Source: Haloarcula sebkhae (GTDB taxonomy: Archaea; Halobacteriota; Halobacteria; Halobacteriales; Haloarculaceae). From it: a stretch of DNA of 64,000 bases. A program made the position numbers and the translations under genes. Positions 7,610-16,222 of the stretch are shown here, piece by piece. A model generated the notes under the pieces. That model saw only the letters and a list, made by a program, of their open reading frames with translations. It ran no database searches and was not told the DNA's origin. The stretch lies in NCBI RefSeq assembly GCF_014647415.1, contig NZ_BMPD01000002.1, positions 276,324 through 340,323 on the forward strand, read 5' to 3'. Numbering within the stretch: position 1 is the first letter of the stretch; every line of letters begins with the position of its first letter.

Positions 7610-9532
7610 TTACTCTTCTTCCTCTTCGCCAAGACTCTGTGACGGACCGCCCGAGAAGACGAACTCGTGCTCGGCTTCGGTTTCGAAGCGGTTCAGGATA
7701 TCCCCGAGTGGCTTCGCGTAGCGTTTGAGCTGTTCGGCCCGTGACGACACTTCGTTGAGCTCTGCGGCCTGCTCTTCGGCTGCGCCAGCGACGGTCTGGG
7801 TTTCGGCCATCATCTGGTCACTCGTTTCGGCGGCTGACTGTAGTGTCGTCGCAACTGTCCGGAACCGTTCGAGCGAGTCGCCCAGATCGATGTCCGGATT
7901 GTCCGCTTCCAGTTCTTCGAGCGTGTCCACGAGGGTGTCGAGGTCCTCTGAGATGGTCGCGAGGCGATCCTTCTGATCGTAAGCGTCGTCGGAGATCTTT
8001 TGTGTCGATTCGGCGACCTGCTCGGATGCATCGCGGACGGACTCCGCACTCGACAGAACGACGTCGCCGGATTCCGCGACTTCGTCGGCGAAGCTGTTGA
8101 GCTGACCGATCGTCTTTTCGAGTTCATTGACCATGCCGTTGAACTCGCTGGCGATACGGTCCATTGACTCGTTCTCGCCGTCGGTTGCCATCCGCTCGGT
8201 GAGGTTGCCAGCGGCCGTCTCCTCCATCACATCGGAGAATTCTTCGGCCTTCTTCTGGAGGTATTTGTTGACTTCAAGGGCTTCGGCCCGGGAAACCTCC
8301 GCCTCTTTCTGTGCACGCTCGGCCTCGTTGATCTGCTGTTTGAGTCCGTCGCGCATATCAGCGAACCCGCTGTACAGGCGGCCGATATTGTCGATGCGAC
8401 TTGTGGCGATCTCGACGTCGAGGTTCCCCTGTCGCATCTGGTCCGTTTTTCGGGTCAGGCGGTCGATCGACGTTGCCGTGTTGTACCCGAGTATCGCACC
8501 GACACCCGCGATGAGCAACACCATCAGTGCCGTGCCGATAAGTCCGTACTGCTGGACGTTCTGGACGAAGCCAAAGACCGCGGAGTTGGGTGCGTGTACG
8601 AGAACGACCCAGTCAGTGCCCTGAATCGGTGCATAGCCGACAGTGTAGCGCTCGTTGAGTACGTCGGTCGCCGGCATGTCAGCGGTGACGCCGGACTGTT
8701 GCTCCGACGAGCGGAGGCCATCTGCCGCGTCGATCGGTTCGGTAGCAGGGCTGTTCGAGCTATACGACTGCAGTATGTTTTCGCCGAGGCCGCGGCTCCC
8801 GTCTCTTGGTTCGTCGATCATGACGACCGCCGATCCGTTGACGACCTGCGTGAATCCGCCTTCGGCCCTGTTGTTCCCCTGAAGCGAGTTCGCGATCTCG
8901 TCAAGCGAATACTCGATGAGGATATATCGGTTCTGCGAGGCATCAACAGGACTGACGAAGCCGACGACCGGGCCGGAGTTCGTCTGGTACACGTCGGAGA
9001 CGACGACATCGCTTGCCGTTTCGAAGTTCGTACCGGTAAGCCAAGCCCTGCTCGTCGATCCGAGCGGTGAGTTAGTCAGCACCTGTGAGTTAGATGTGCT
9101 GGCGACAACCTGTGATTGGCCGGCATTCCGTTCGACCAGATGGATGTCGGTAGCATCTGCGGACAAGGCGGCTTTCCGATTGTTAAGTTCGATATCGATA
9201 TCGTCGGTATCACTACTGGCCCAGATATCGTCGGAAGAAACGAATTGGGTCGATAGGCGGTTTCGGTCAACCCACTGTGACAGGATGTCTGCCTCCTGTG
9301 CGGCGGCGTTTTCGTAGTCGCTCAGAACCTGTTGTTCGGTGTAGTTCTTGACTTGCTCTGTCGCGGCAAGGCCGATGAGCCCAACCGACAGCGCCATAAT
9401 GAAGAGGACGATGCCGAATTTGAGTGCGAAGTTTCGCCGGATAAAATCCGGGACGACTGTCGCTAGAATCCCACCGGAGGTGTTCGAATCGGTCTCTGAA
9501 CTGTCTGGTATCTGTGTATCTCCTGAACTCAT
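7610..9532 (-). CDS. Membrane transducer (MCP-like) lacking the signalling hairpin tip
   Basis: 640 residues with the build of a haloarchaeal transducer. TM1 lies near 36-57 and an extracytoplasmic sensor domain covers about 60-325. TM2 lies near 328-350. A first HAMP (about 350-402) and a second HAMP-like unit (about 428-480, with AAGNLTERM) follow, then a coiled coil to about 615. The oddity is the coiled coil. The invariant tip with the QTNxLALNAxIEAARA motif, which binds CheA and CheW, is absent. The helices turn instead at a short acidic, Pro/Gly-containing loop near 542-552 (EADNPDIDLGD). The gene starts 2 bases after a LivK-like lipoprotein gene, an order known from BasB-BasT. Output to the normal chemotaxis core is therefore doubtful. 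Confidence 0.85.
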   Translation of the reverse strand: MSSGDTQIPDSSETDSNTSGGILATVVPDFIRRNFALKFGIVLFIMALSVGLIGLAATEQVKNYTEQQVLSDYENAAAQEADILSQWVDRNRLSTQFVSSDDIWASSDTDDIDIELNNRKAALSADATDIHLVERNAGQSQVVASTSNSQVLTNSPLGSTSRAWLTGTNFETASDVVVSDVYQTNSGPVVGFVSPVDASQNRYILIEYSLDEIANSLQGNNRAEGGFTQVVNGSAVVMIDEPRDGSRGLGENILQSYSSNSPATEPIDAADGLRSSEQQSGVTADMPATDVLNERYTVGYAPIQGTDWVVLVHAPNSAVFGFVQNVQQYGLIGTALMVLLIAGVGAILGYNTATSIDRLTRKTDQMRQGNLDVEIATSRIDNIGRLYSGFADMRDGLKQQINEAERAQKEAEVSRAEALEVNKYLQKKAEEFSDVMEETAAGNLTERMATDGENESMDRIASEFNGMVNELEKTIGQLNSFADEVAESGDVVLSSAESVRDASEQVAESTQKISDDAYDQKDRLATISEDLDTLVDTLEELEADNPDIDLGDSLERFRTVATTLQSAAETSDQMMAETQTVAGAAEEQAAELNEVSSRAEQLKRYAKPLGDILNRFETEAEHEFVFSGGPSQSLGEEEEE

Positions 9533-9534
9533 AC

Positions 9535-10905
9535 TTAGCTCCCCCCAAGCGAACAGTTAGCCGCTGGCCCGCTATCGCAGGCGTACTGTACATCCGCTGG
9601 TTCTCCAACTAGGCCGTAGTAGCTGCCATAGGACTGCCGCACCTCCGGCTTTCCTCTCACAATCGGCACTTGACGCATCGCCTGGTGATCACAGGCCCGG
9701 AGGGTCTGTGTTCCGAGACCGGCGTCGTACTCGTGTCCTTCGAGCGCTCCGATGACATCGACCGGGTTGAACGTTCCCGCCCGCTCGACTGCGCTGGCAT
9801 ATTGTAACGTTTGCGTGTATGCGATGTGGGCTGCTCCTGATGGGGACGCCGATTTCGAGGTCCCCGTCGAACTGCCGTACTCTTCACGGAACGTCTCTCG
9901 GAAAGTATTCGACAGCGGCGAGTTGATCTCCGGACTCCAGGCGACTGTTCCGATAACGCCCTCTATCGCACCGCCTGCGGTCTGGGCAATATCTCTCGAG
10001 GCTATCGGAAGGACGATATTCGAGTCCGGGAACTCGTCTCGGAACGCTCTGAGTGCGTTTACTGCGTCGAGGCCACCGAGCCCGAGGACGATCACGTCGA
10101 AATCGACCGACTTGATGTCTGCTGCGTACTGGGAGTAGTCGCTTGTTCCGACCTGTGCAGTCGTATCCCAGACAGGTGCCCAGCCGAGGTCCCCGAGGGT
10201 TGCATCCATATCGTCCCGAAGTGTCCGTCCCCACTCGTTGTCCTGAGAGATCTTGACGTAGTTGATGTCGTCTCCGAACTCATCACTGAGGGCCGGGGCC
10301 AGCGCTTCGGCCGCCATACGGTTGTTGAACATCTCGCGGAAGGAGTACCGGTTGCAGTCAGCACCCGTCAGCGAGTTCGCGTTACCCATCGTTGCCATGT
10401 AGATGACCTGGTTCTGCGCCGCAACCTCCTGATTGGCCAGACCGGAGCTGCTGGACGTGCCACCAGCAAGCATAATTACATCTTCACTATCGACAAGCCG
10501 CTGTGCGTTGCTCCGGGCGGTATCTGAACTGCCGCCCGTGTCTTCGACGGCGAATTCGACCTCCTTATCCAGGAGGCCATCACCGTCAAGCGGCGACTCG
10601 TACGCCTCGCTCGTTACCCACCCACCACCGTTGTTAATGTGTTTGACCGCGAGTTTGAAACCCCGTAGTTCCTGCTTACCGGCCGTTGAATACGCTCCCG
10701 AAGAAGCGACGTTAAAACCGAACGTCACCGAATCCCCGGACACCGGAAAGTTTCCAACTGGAGTTGGGGTCGGCGTCTCGTCCCCATTTGTCACACCCTC
10801 GCTGCCACCACAACCCGCAAGTCCGGCCAGCCCGGCCGCACCAATCGAGCGGAGTAGGTTCCGCCTAAAGACAGACGGCCCACCACCATTTCTCCCTGAA
10901 TCCAT
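9535..10905 (-). CDS. LivK-type ligand-binding lipoprotein linked to a transducer
   Basis: 456 residues. The N-terminus has a Tat motif with RR at residues 14-15 and a lipobox LAGC with Cys32, so it is exported folded and lipid-anchored outside the cell. The rest is a type I periplasmic-binding fold, with LRGFKLAVKHINNGGG, VAAQNQVIYMATMGNAN and VDFDVIVLGLGGLDAVNAL. Branched-chain amino acids or related compounds are typical ligands. No ABC permease or ATPase gene is adjacent. The next gene, 2 bases downstream, is a transducer, so it probably serves sensing rather than transport, as BasB does for BasT in Halobacterium. Confidence 0.88.
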   Translation of the reverse strand: MDSGRNGGGPSVFRRNLLRSIGAAGLAGLAGCGGSEGVTNGDETPTPTPVGNFPVSGDSVTFGFNVASSGAYSTAGKQELRGFKLAVKHINNGGGWVTSEAYESPLDGDGLLDKEVEFAVEDTGGSSDTARSNAQRLVDSEDVIMLAGGTSSSSGLANQEVAAQNQVIYMATMGNANSLTGADCNRYSFREMFNNRMAAEALAPALSDEFGDDINYVKISQDNEWGRTLRDDMDATLGDLGWAPVWDTTAQVGTSDYSQYAADIKSVDFDVIVLGLGGLDAVNALRAFRDEFPDSNIVLPIASRDIAQTAGGAIEGVIGTVAWSPEINSPLSNTFRETFREEYGSSTGTSKSASPSGAAHIAYTQTLQYASAVERAGTFNPVDVIGALEGHEYDAGLGTQTLRACDHQAMRQVPIVRGKPEVRQSYGSYYGLVGEPADVQYACDSGPAANCSLGGS

Positions 10906-11049
10906 ACTGGCGTGTGTAAATTACTATAGCACATAAACTTTTGGAGAAAACTAATGCTGACGGTACTCAACAATTAAAACTACAAAGTAACTGACTATAA
11001 TATAGTAAGCGGATACTACCAGCCCCGTCAGACGACTGGTTCTCCGGGA

Positions 11050-11055
11050 TTTATA
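11050..11055 (+). promoter_or_regulatory. TATA box of the KDG kinase gene
   Basis: TTTATA centred about 27 bases upstream of the ATG at 11080. That distance is what a leaderless haloarchaeal transcript needs, with transcription starting at or next to the start codon. No Shine-Dalgarno is present between them, which agrees. Confidence 0.6.
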
Positions 11056-11079
11056 CCCAGCCAGTGAGCAACGTCGGAT

Positions 11080-12039
11080 ATGACGGAGTTAGTGACGTTC
11101 GGCGAGACAATGTTGCGGTTATCGCCACCTGACGATGAGCGACTGGAGACCGCAGACCAGTACACTGTCAGGGCAGCTGGCGCAGAATCAAACGTTGCAG
11201 TCGCCGCTCAGCGGCTTGGGCTCGATTCGCTGTGGACCTCGAAACTCCCCGATTCACCGGTCGGTCGCCGAGTCACGGGTGAACTCAAACACCACGGCGT
11301 GTCGGTCGAGATTGCCTGGGACGAATCCGGCAGCGCCCGGCAGGGCACCTACTATCTGGAACAGGGCAGTCCACCACGGGGTAACGATGTTATTTACGAC
11401 CGCCAAAACGCCAGTGTCACAACCGCTACACCCGCTGAACTTCCGACGGGGACCATCACAGACGCTGCGGGATTCCACACCTCGGGTATCACACCAGCGC
11501 TTTCCGAGACGCTCGAATCGACCACTGCTGACCTCCTCTCGCTCGCACAGGACGTGGGTACGACCACGAGCTTCGACCTGAACTACCGCTCGAAGCTCTG
11601 GACGCCGGCGAAAGCCCGTTCAGTTCTGACCGATCTATTCCCGTCTGTCGATGTGCTCGTCGTCGCCGAACGCGACGCAAACGTCGTGTTGGACAGGACC
11701 GGTGATGCGGAAACGATTGCTCGGGACCTCGCAGCCGAGTACGGGTTCGAAGCGACGGTGATCACCCGCGGCAGCGACGGCGCGCTCGCGCTTGCCGACG
11801 GGACCGTAACGGAGCAGCCGACGTTCGAGTCGACTGACGCACATCCGGTCGGGACCGGCGACTCTTTTGTCGGTGGCTTCCTCTCGCAGTATCTCTCCGG
11901 CGGTACTGTTGCGGACGGGCTTGCCTGGGGTGCCGCGACGGCCGCACTCAAACGAACCATCCCGGGCGACATTGCGGTCGTGTCGCCCGACGAAGTCCGC
12001 TCGGTTCTCAGTGGCGACACGGAAGCGATTTCGCGGTAG
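11080..12039 (+). CDS. kdgK: 2-keto-3-deoxygluconate kinase (PfkB family)
   Basis: 319 residues of the PfkB/ribokinase family. The N-terminal motif is VTFGETMLRLSPP, the sugar-site motif is AGAESNVAVAAQRLG, and the C-terminal anion-hole/base motif is HPVGTGDSFVGGFLSQYL, whose Asp is the catalytic base. The start TELVTFGETMLR is characteristic of KDG kinases. In haloarchaea this enzyme phosphorylates KDG in the semi-phosphorylative Entner-Doudoroff pathway. A probable sugar-acid dehydratase gene lies at 41637-42887. A pyruvate kinase gene follows on the same strand. Fructokinase or another PfkB kinase is the alternative. Confidence 0.85.
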   Translation: MTELVTFGETMLRLSPPDDERLETADQYTVRAAGAESNVAVAAQRLGLDSLWTSKLPDSPVGRRVTGELKHHGVSVEIAWDESGSARQGTYYLEQGSPPRGNDVIYDRQNASVTTATPAELPTGTITDAAGFHTSGITPALSETLESTTADLLSLAQDVGTTTSFDLNYRSKLWTPAKARSVLTDLFPSVDVLVVAERDANVVLDRTGDAETIARDLAAEYGFEATVITRGSDGALALADGTVTEQPTFESTDAHPVGTGDSFVGGFLSQYLSGGTVADGLAWGAATAALKRTIPGDIAVVSPDEVRSVLSGDTEAISR

Positions 12040-12139
12040 CTACGCCGTCCAGCAAGCTTCTTATCCCTTCGCGGGGAACGGCAGGGTATGATTAACTATG
12101 AACGCTGTAAACTGTGGGTCCCCGGAGACGGAGGTCACA

Positions 12140-13930
12140 ATGCGTAGCGCAAAGATCGTCTGTACTCTCGGTCCCGCGTCAGACTCGGTCGATGACATCG
12201 CGTCGCTTGCAAAGGCCGGCATGTCCGTTGCCAGACTGAACGCGAGCCACGGCTCGCCGGAACACCGCCGTGAAATGATCGACCGAATCCGTGAGGTAGA
12301 CGAAGCGGTCGAGGAGCCAGTTGCGGCCATGCTCGACATGCCAGGCCCGGAGGTCCGGACCGCGGAGATCGACGAACCGATTCAGCTCACGGAAGGGTCT
12401 ACTATCCGGTACGTCGTCGGTGACGACGCGACACCGGAGGAGGTCGGTCTCTCACAGTCGATTACGGCGGTCGAACCGGGCGACCGCGTGCTGCTTGATG
12501 ACGGACGCATCGAGACGACTGTCGAACGCGTCGAGGGTGACACAGTGTTTGCGACCGTCGAGAACGGCGGCGAGCTGTCCGCCCGCAAGGGCGTCAACGT
12601 TCCCGGCGTCGAACTCGACCTACCGACCATCACAGAGAACGACAGGCAAGAACTCGACGTGGCCGCCGAGAAGGAGCCCGATTTCGTGGCCGCGTCGTTC
12701 GTTCGCGACGGCGAGGACATTTACGAGATCAGCCAGGCACTCGAAGAGCGCGGCGTCGACATCCCGATCATCGCCAAGATCGAACGGGCGGGGGCCGTCG
12801 AGAACCTCGATTCGATCATCGACGAGGCTTACGGTGTGATGGTCGCCCGCGGCGATCTCGGCGTGGAATGCCCGCTTGAGGATGTCCCGATCATTCAAAA
12901 GCGCATCATCCGCCGGTGCCACGAGGCTGGCGTGCCGGTCATCACGGCAACCGAGATGCTGGACTCGATGGTCCACTCCCGGCGGCCGACACGCGCGGAA
13001 GCCTCCGACGTGGCTAATGCCGTGCTCGACGGAACTGACGCAGTGATGCTCTCCGGCGAGACGGCGATCGGTGACCATCCGACTCGCGTCGTCGAGACGA
13101 TGGATCGGATCATCCGCGATGTCGAGGGCAGCGAGGAGTACGCCGAGTCCCGCGAACAGCGCGTGCCAAACGCCGGAGATACCCGGACGGACGCGCTCGC
13201 ACGCTCCGGTCGGTTCCTCGCCCGCGACATCGGGGCATCGGCGATTGTCGCCGCGTCCGAGTCCGGCTACACCGCCCTGAAATCGGCGAAGTACCGACCG
13301 TCGATTCCCATCGTCGCGTCGACGCCAAGCGAGCGCGTCCGCCGGAAGCTCGCGCTCTCGTGGGGCATCACGCCTGTAACGACCGAGTACACTACCGAGG
13401 GCGCTGATGCCGTCATTCAGACAGCAGTGCAGTCGGCCCTCGACACCGAGGCCGCGGACAGTGGTGACACGGTCGTCGTCCTGTCTGGGATGATGACCGA
13501 ATTGGAGGGGATGAACACGGCAAACATGCTGAAAGTACACGTCGCGGCCGAAACGGTCGCCAGCGGTCGGTCCATCGTCGACGGCTTGGTGACCGGCCCC
13601 GTCCATCGGATTTCGACGGCCCCGCCCCGGGAGTCGCCGGGCGACCTCTCGAACGTCCCCGACGGGGCGATCTTGGCGGTTCCGGAAGGGTTCGACGGCG
13701 AGTTCGTCGGCGACACCAGCCGCATCGGCGGCATTATCGACGGCCACGAGGGTGTGACGAGCTACGCGGCCATCGTCGCCCGCGAACTGTCGATTCCGAT
13801 GATATCGAACGCAGACCTGCCTGATGCTGTCTCGGACGGGTCGACCGTCACCCTAGATTCCGAACGCGGCGTCGTCTACGAGGAGGCCGTTGGGCGAGAG
13901 GATATCTCGGGCAGGGAGCGAGACTACTAG
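12140..13930 (+). CDS. pyk: Pyruvate kinase with C-terminal PEP-utiliser-like swivel domain
   Basis: Makes pyruvate and ATP from PEP and ADP in the last step of glycolysis. The ATG at 12140 is chosen because GGAGGTC sits just upstream; the frame is open 14 codons earlier. 596 residues. The barrel starts MRSAKIVCTLGPAS, has RLNASHG and the catalytic ATEMLDSM region, and the ion-binding MVARGDLGVE. The usual enzyme ends near residue 475. Here about 100 more residues follow, ending in a PEP-utiliser mobile (swivel) domain like the extra C-terminal sequence of Bacillus enzymes. Its GHEGVTSYAAIVARE has Tyr542 where the phosphohistidine of active PEP-utilisers sits, so it should be structural or regulatory. 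Confidence 0.93.
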   Translation: MRSAKIVCTLGPASDSVDDIASLAKAGMSVARLNASHGSPEHRREMIDRIREVDEAVEEPVAAMLDMPGPEVRTAEIDEPIQLTEGSTIRYVVGDDATPEEVGLSQSITAVEPGDRVLLDDGRIETTVERVEGDTVFATVENGGELSARKGVNVPGVELDLPTITENDRQELDVAAEKEPDFVAASFVRDGEDIYEISQALEERGVDIPIIAKIERAGAVENLDSIIDEAYGVMVARGDLGVECPLEDVPIIQKRIIRRCHEAGVPVITATEMLDSMVHSRRPTRAEASDVANAVLDGTDAVMLSGETAIGDHPTRVVETMDRIIRDVEGSEEYAESREQRVPNAGDTRTDALARSGRFLARDIGASAIVAASESGYTALKSAKYRPSIPIVASTPSERVRRKLALSWGITPVTTEYTTEGADAVIQTAVQSALDTEAADSGDTVVVLSGMMTELEGMNTANMLKVHVAAETVASGRSIVDGLVTGPVHRISTAPPRESPGDLSNVPDGAILAVPEGFDGEFVGDTSRIGGIIDGHEGVTSYAAIVARELSIPMISNADLPDAVSDGSTVTLDSERGVVYEEAVGREDISGRERDY

Positions 13931-13982
13931 CCGCAGTAGAATCTGTGTAGTTAAGTATCGGTGGGGCAACCCTTCGACCAGC

Positions 13983-14954
13983 ATGGGCGCTTACGCAGGG
14001 GTCGACCTCGGAGCGACACATATTCGGGCTGTTATCGGTGACGAGACGGGCTCGATCGTCGCGTCACACAAAACTGAGACACCGCGTGGACCGGCAGGTA
14101 TCGCGGTCACGGAGGCGGTCCTCGACTCGATCCGGCAGGCCTGTGATGCCGCCGACATCGCACCCACAGACGTGGTTGCCGCCGGGATCGGTTCCTTCGG
14201 TCCGATGGATCTGGCCGAAGGCGTCGTGGAAAACCCGGCGAACCTTCCCGACACCATCGACCGGATTCCGCTGACCGGGCCGGTCGAAAACCTCATCGGC
14301 AGCGAGCGGGTGTCGTTGCACAACGACGCCAACGCCGGCGTCATCGGCGAGCGGTTCTACTCGGACCGGAGCCCCGATGACATGGTGTATCTCACTATCT
14401 CGTCCGGAGTCGGTGCCGGGGTCGCCGTCGACGGGAACATCCTGTCAGGCTGGGACGGCAACGCCGGCGAGGTCGGTCACCTGACAATCGATCCGAACGG
14501 ATTCATGACCTGTGGCTGCGGCCACGACGGCCACTGGGAAGCGTACTGCTCGGGCGAGAACATCCCGCGATACGCCACGCAGTTACACCGGGAGGACCCC
14601 GTCGAGACGGCGCTCCCAATCGAGACTGAGGAGTTTTCGGCGGCGGATATCTTCGAGTATGCTGGCGAAGACGAGTTCGCGTCCCACGTCCTCGATCAGA
14701 TCTGTCACTGGAACGCGATCGGCGTTGCAAACATCGTTCACGCGTACGCGCCACTCGTCGTCTATGTCGGCGGGGCCGTTGCGCTCAACAACCCCGATCA
14801 AGTGCTAGATCCGATCCGGGAGCGGCTTGACGACATGGTGATGTCGAACATCCCGGACATCCAGTTGACGCAGTTCGGCGACGACGTTGTGGTTCGCGGT
14901 GCACTGGCGTCCGCGCTGACTGGCGGCACAGGTGACCCATCACAGCGCGTCTGA
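13983..14954 (+). CDS. ROK-family glucokinase-like sugar kinase
   Basis: 323 residues from the ATG at 13983. A TATA-like AGTTAAGTAT about 30 bases before fits a leaderless start; the frame is open further upstream but without family similarity. The N-terminus has the ATP-binding GVDLGATHIRAVIGD. The substrate and catalytic region has HNDANAGVIGE. The zinc motif is GHLTIDPNGFMTCGCGHDGH, with His in place of the third Cys of the classical CGCGxxGC. Such proteins phosphorylate glucose or another hexose. It follows pyruvate kinase in the same direction. Exact sugar unknown. Confidence 0.82.
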   Translation: MGAYAGVDLGATHIRAVIGDETGSIVASHKTETPRGPAGIAVTEAVLDSIRQACDAADIAPTDVVAAGIGSFGPMDLAEGVVENPANLPDTIDRIPLTGPVENLIGSERVSLHNDANAGVIGERFYSDRSPDDMVYLTISSGVGAGVAVDGNILSGWDGNAGEVGHLTIDPNGFMTCGCGHDGHWEAYCSGENIPRYATQLHREDPVETALPIETEEFSAADIFEYAGEDEFASHVLDQICHWNAIGVANIVHAYAPLVVYVGGAVALNNPDQVLDPIRERLDDMVMSNIPDIQLTQFGDDVVVRGALASALTGGTGDPSQRV

Positions 14955-14984
14955 AAAGCGTCGATCAGCCCGCGGAGTGTCGGG

Positions 14985-16160
14985 CTACTGTTGCAGGTCG
15001 TACAGCCGCCGGAAGGCCGTCGCGGGGAACCGCGGTTCGACACGGCTCGGCGGGCGTCCCTGACCGTTAGTGACCGTCGCCTCGACGCGATCAACGACGC
15101 CGGATTCCGCCATTTCGTAGAGGAACCGCTTGACGGTCCCGGCGGAGAGATCGACCGATTCTACCGACGCAATCGCCTCCGTCGTTGCCGTTACCGAGGA
15201 GCGTTCGCTCTCCTCTAAGTCGATGAGTTCTCTGAGGACGGCCTGCCGGTTCGTCGGCAGGGAGAGGACGACCCCCAACGAAACGCAGGGATCGGGCACC
15301 TCTGCGATGGCCGCGTCGACGTTGGCCTGTGTGATGCGGTTCTGGCTCTGTTCCTCGGCAAACTCCGCGGCGATAAACAGCGCGGCAAGGGCATCGTGGG
15401 CGTTTCCGTCCGCCCAATCGGCGATATGCCTCGCCAGACTGTGGTCGAGTCCCTGCTGGGCCAGTCCGTTCGAGGCCCTGGTCATCAACACGTCGACAAG
15501 CATCTGCCGTTGATAGCGGTCAATACTGATCGACTCAGCGGTGTACCGCGTCAGTTCAGTCGTCGACGGGTCATCCCGACCGATAGCGAGCCAGCTGACG
15601 TTACTCGGTAAGCCAGCAAACAGGTCAACAAGAGCCGGGGCCTGAATGCTCTCCGGTTCGCTGATGTGGTCGACCGCGATGACGATACCTGTGCGTTGCT
15701 CTCGGACTAGCTCGTGGAGTCGCGACTTGAGCGTCTCCGTCCCGATCCCGTGTTCCGGCACCGAGTCGTCCACAAGCGAGTCCAGCACTGCATGGTAGAA
15801 CGCGAACTCGCTTGCGGTCTCTCGGGCGTTCACGTACACGAACGACGGCGAGGTCGGTGGCTGTGCACGGGTCGTCGTGTGGATGATCGCCTGTTGCTCC
15901 GTGGGAAGCTGTTCTAAATTGGCGAAAAGCGCTGTGATAACTGCGGACTTCCCTGAACCACGGGGTCCGTACACGTACGCGTTCGGCGGAAGCTGCCCGT
16001 CGAACACCGGATCAAGGTGGTCGAGAAGCCGTTCAAGCACTGGACCCCGGTCAGCCGGCTCCTCGATGTGGACGATCGGTGAGATCGACTCGTAATCCTG
16101 AATGAGCCGTGGCTCACCGTTCCGGCGTTGTCGACGCTTGATTCTCGCTTCGATGTCCAT
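14985..16160 (-). CDS. Orc1/Cdc6-like AAA+ protein with altered Walker B
   Basis: 391 residues with the Orc1/Cdc6 layout: an N-terminal arm, a AAA+ ATPase module, and a C-terminal winged helix (about 310-391, with ESGVVDRVEATVTNGQGRPP). Walker A is intact (GPRGSGKS, residues 65-72). Walker B reads IVIAVDHISEP, so the catalytic Glu is His165. The sensor-1 stretch (LAIGRDDPS) is also unlike the usual ISND. ATP might be bound but is unlikely to be hydrolysed normally. Haloarchaea carry many Cdc6 paralogues, and most are not tied to an origin. No origin-recognition-box array was seen in the 60 bases before the gene. Confidence 0.8.
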   Translation of the reverse strand: MDIEARIKRRQRRNGEPRLIQDYESISPIVHIEEPADRGPVLERLLDHLDPVFDGQLPPNAYVYGPRGSGKSAVITALFANLEQLPTEQQAIIHTTTRAQPPTSPSFVYVNARETASEFAFYHAVLDSLVDDSVPEHGIGTETLKSRLHELVREQRTGIVIAVDHISEPESIQAPALVDLFAGLPSNVSWLAIGRDDPSTTELTRYTAESISIDRYQRQMLVDVLMTRASNGLAQQGLDHSLARHIADWADGNAHDALAALFIAAEFAEEQSQNRITQANVDAAIAEVPDPCVSLGVVLSLPTNRQAVLRELIDLEESERSSVTATTEAIASVESVDLSAGTVKRFLYEMAESGVVDRVEATVTNGQGRPPSRVEPRFPATAFRRLYDLQQ

Positions 16161-16222
16161 GCTTGGAAATTAGATCGTGTGTATATTCGATTGGACCTGT
16201 AAATAAAAAGCCGTATGAGTTC

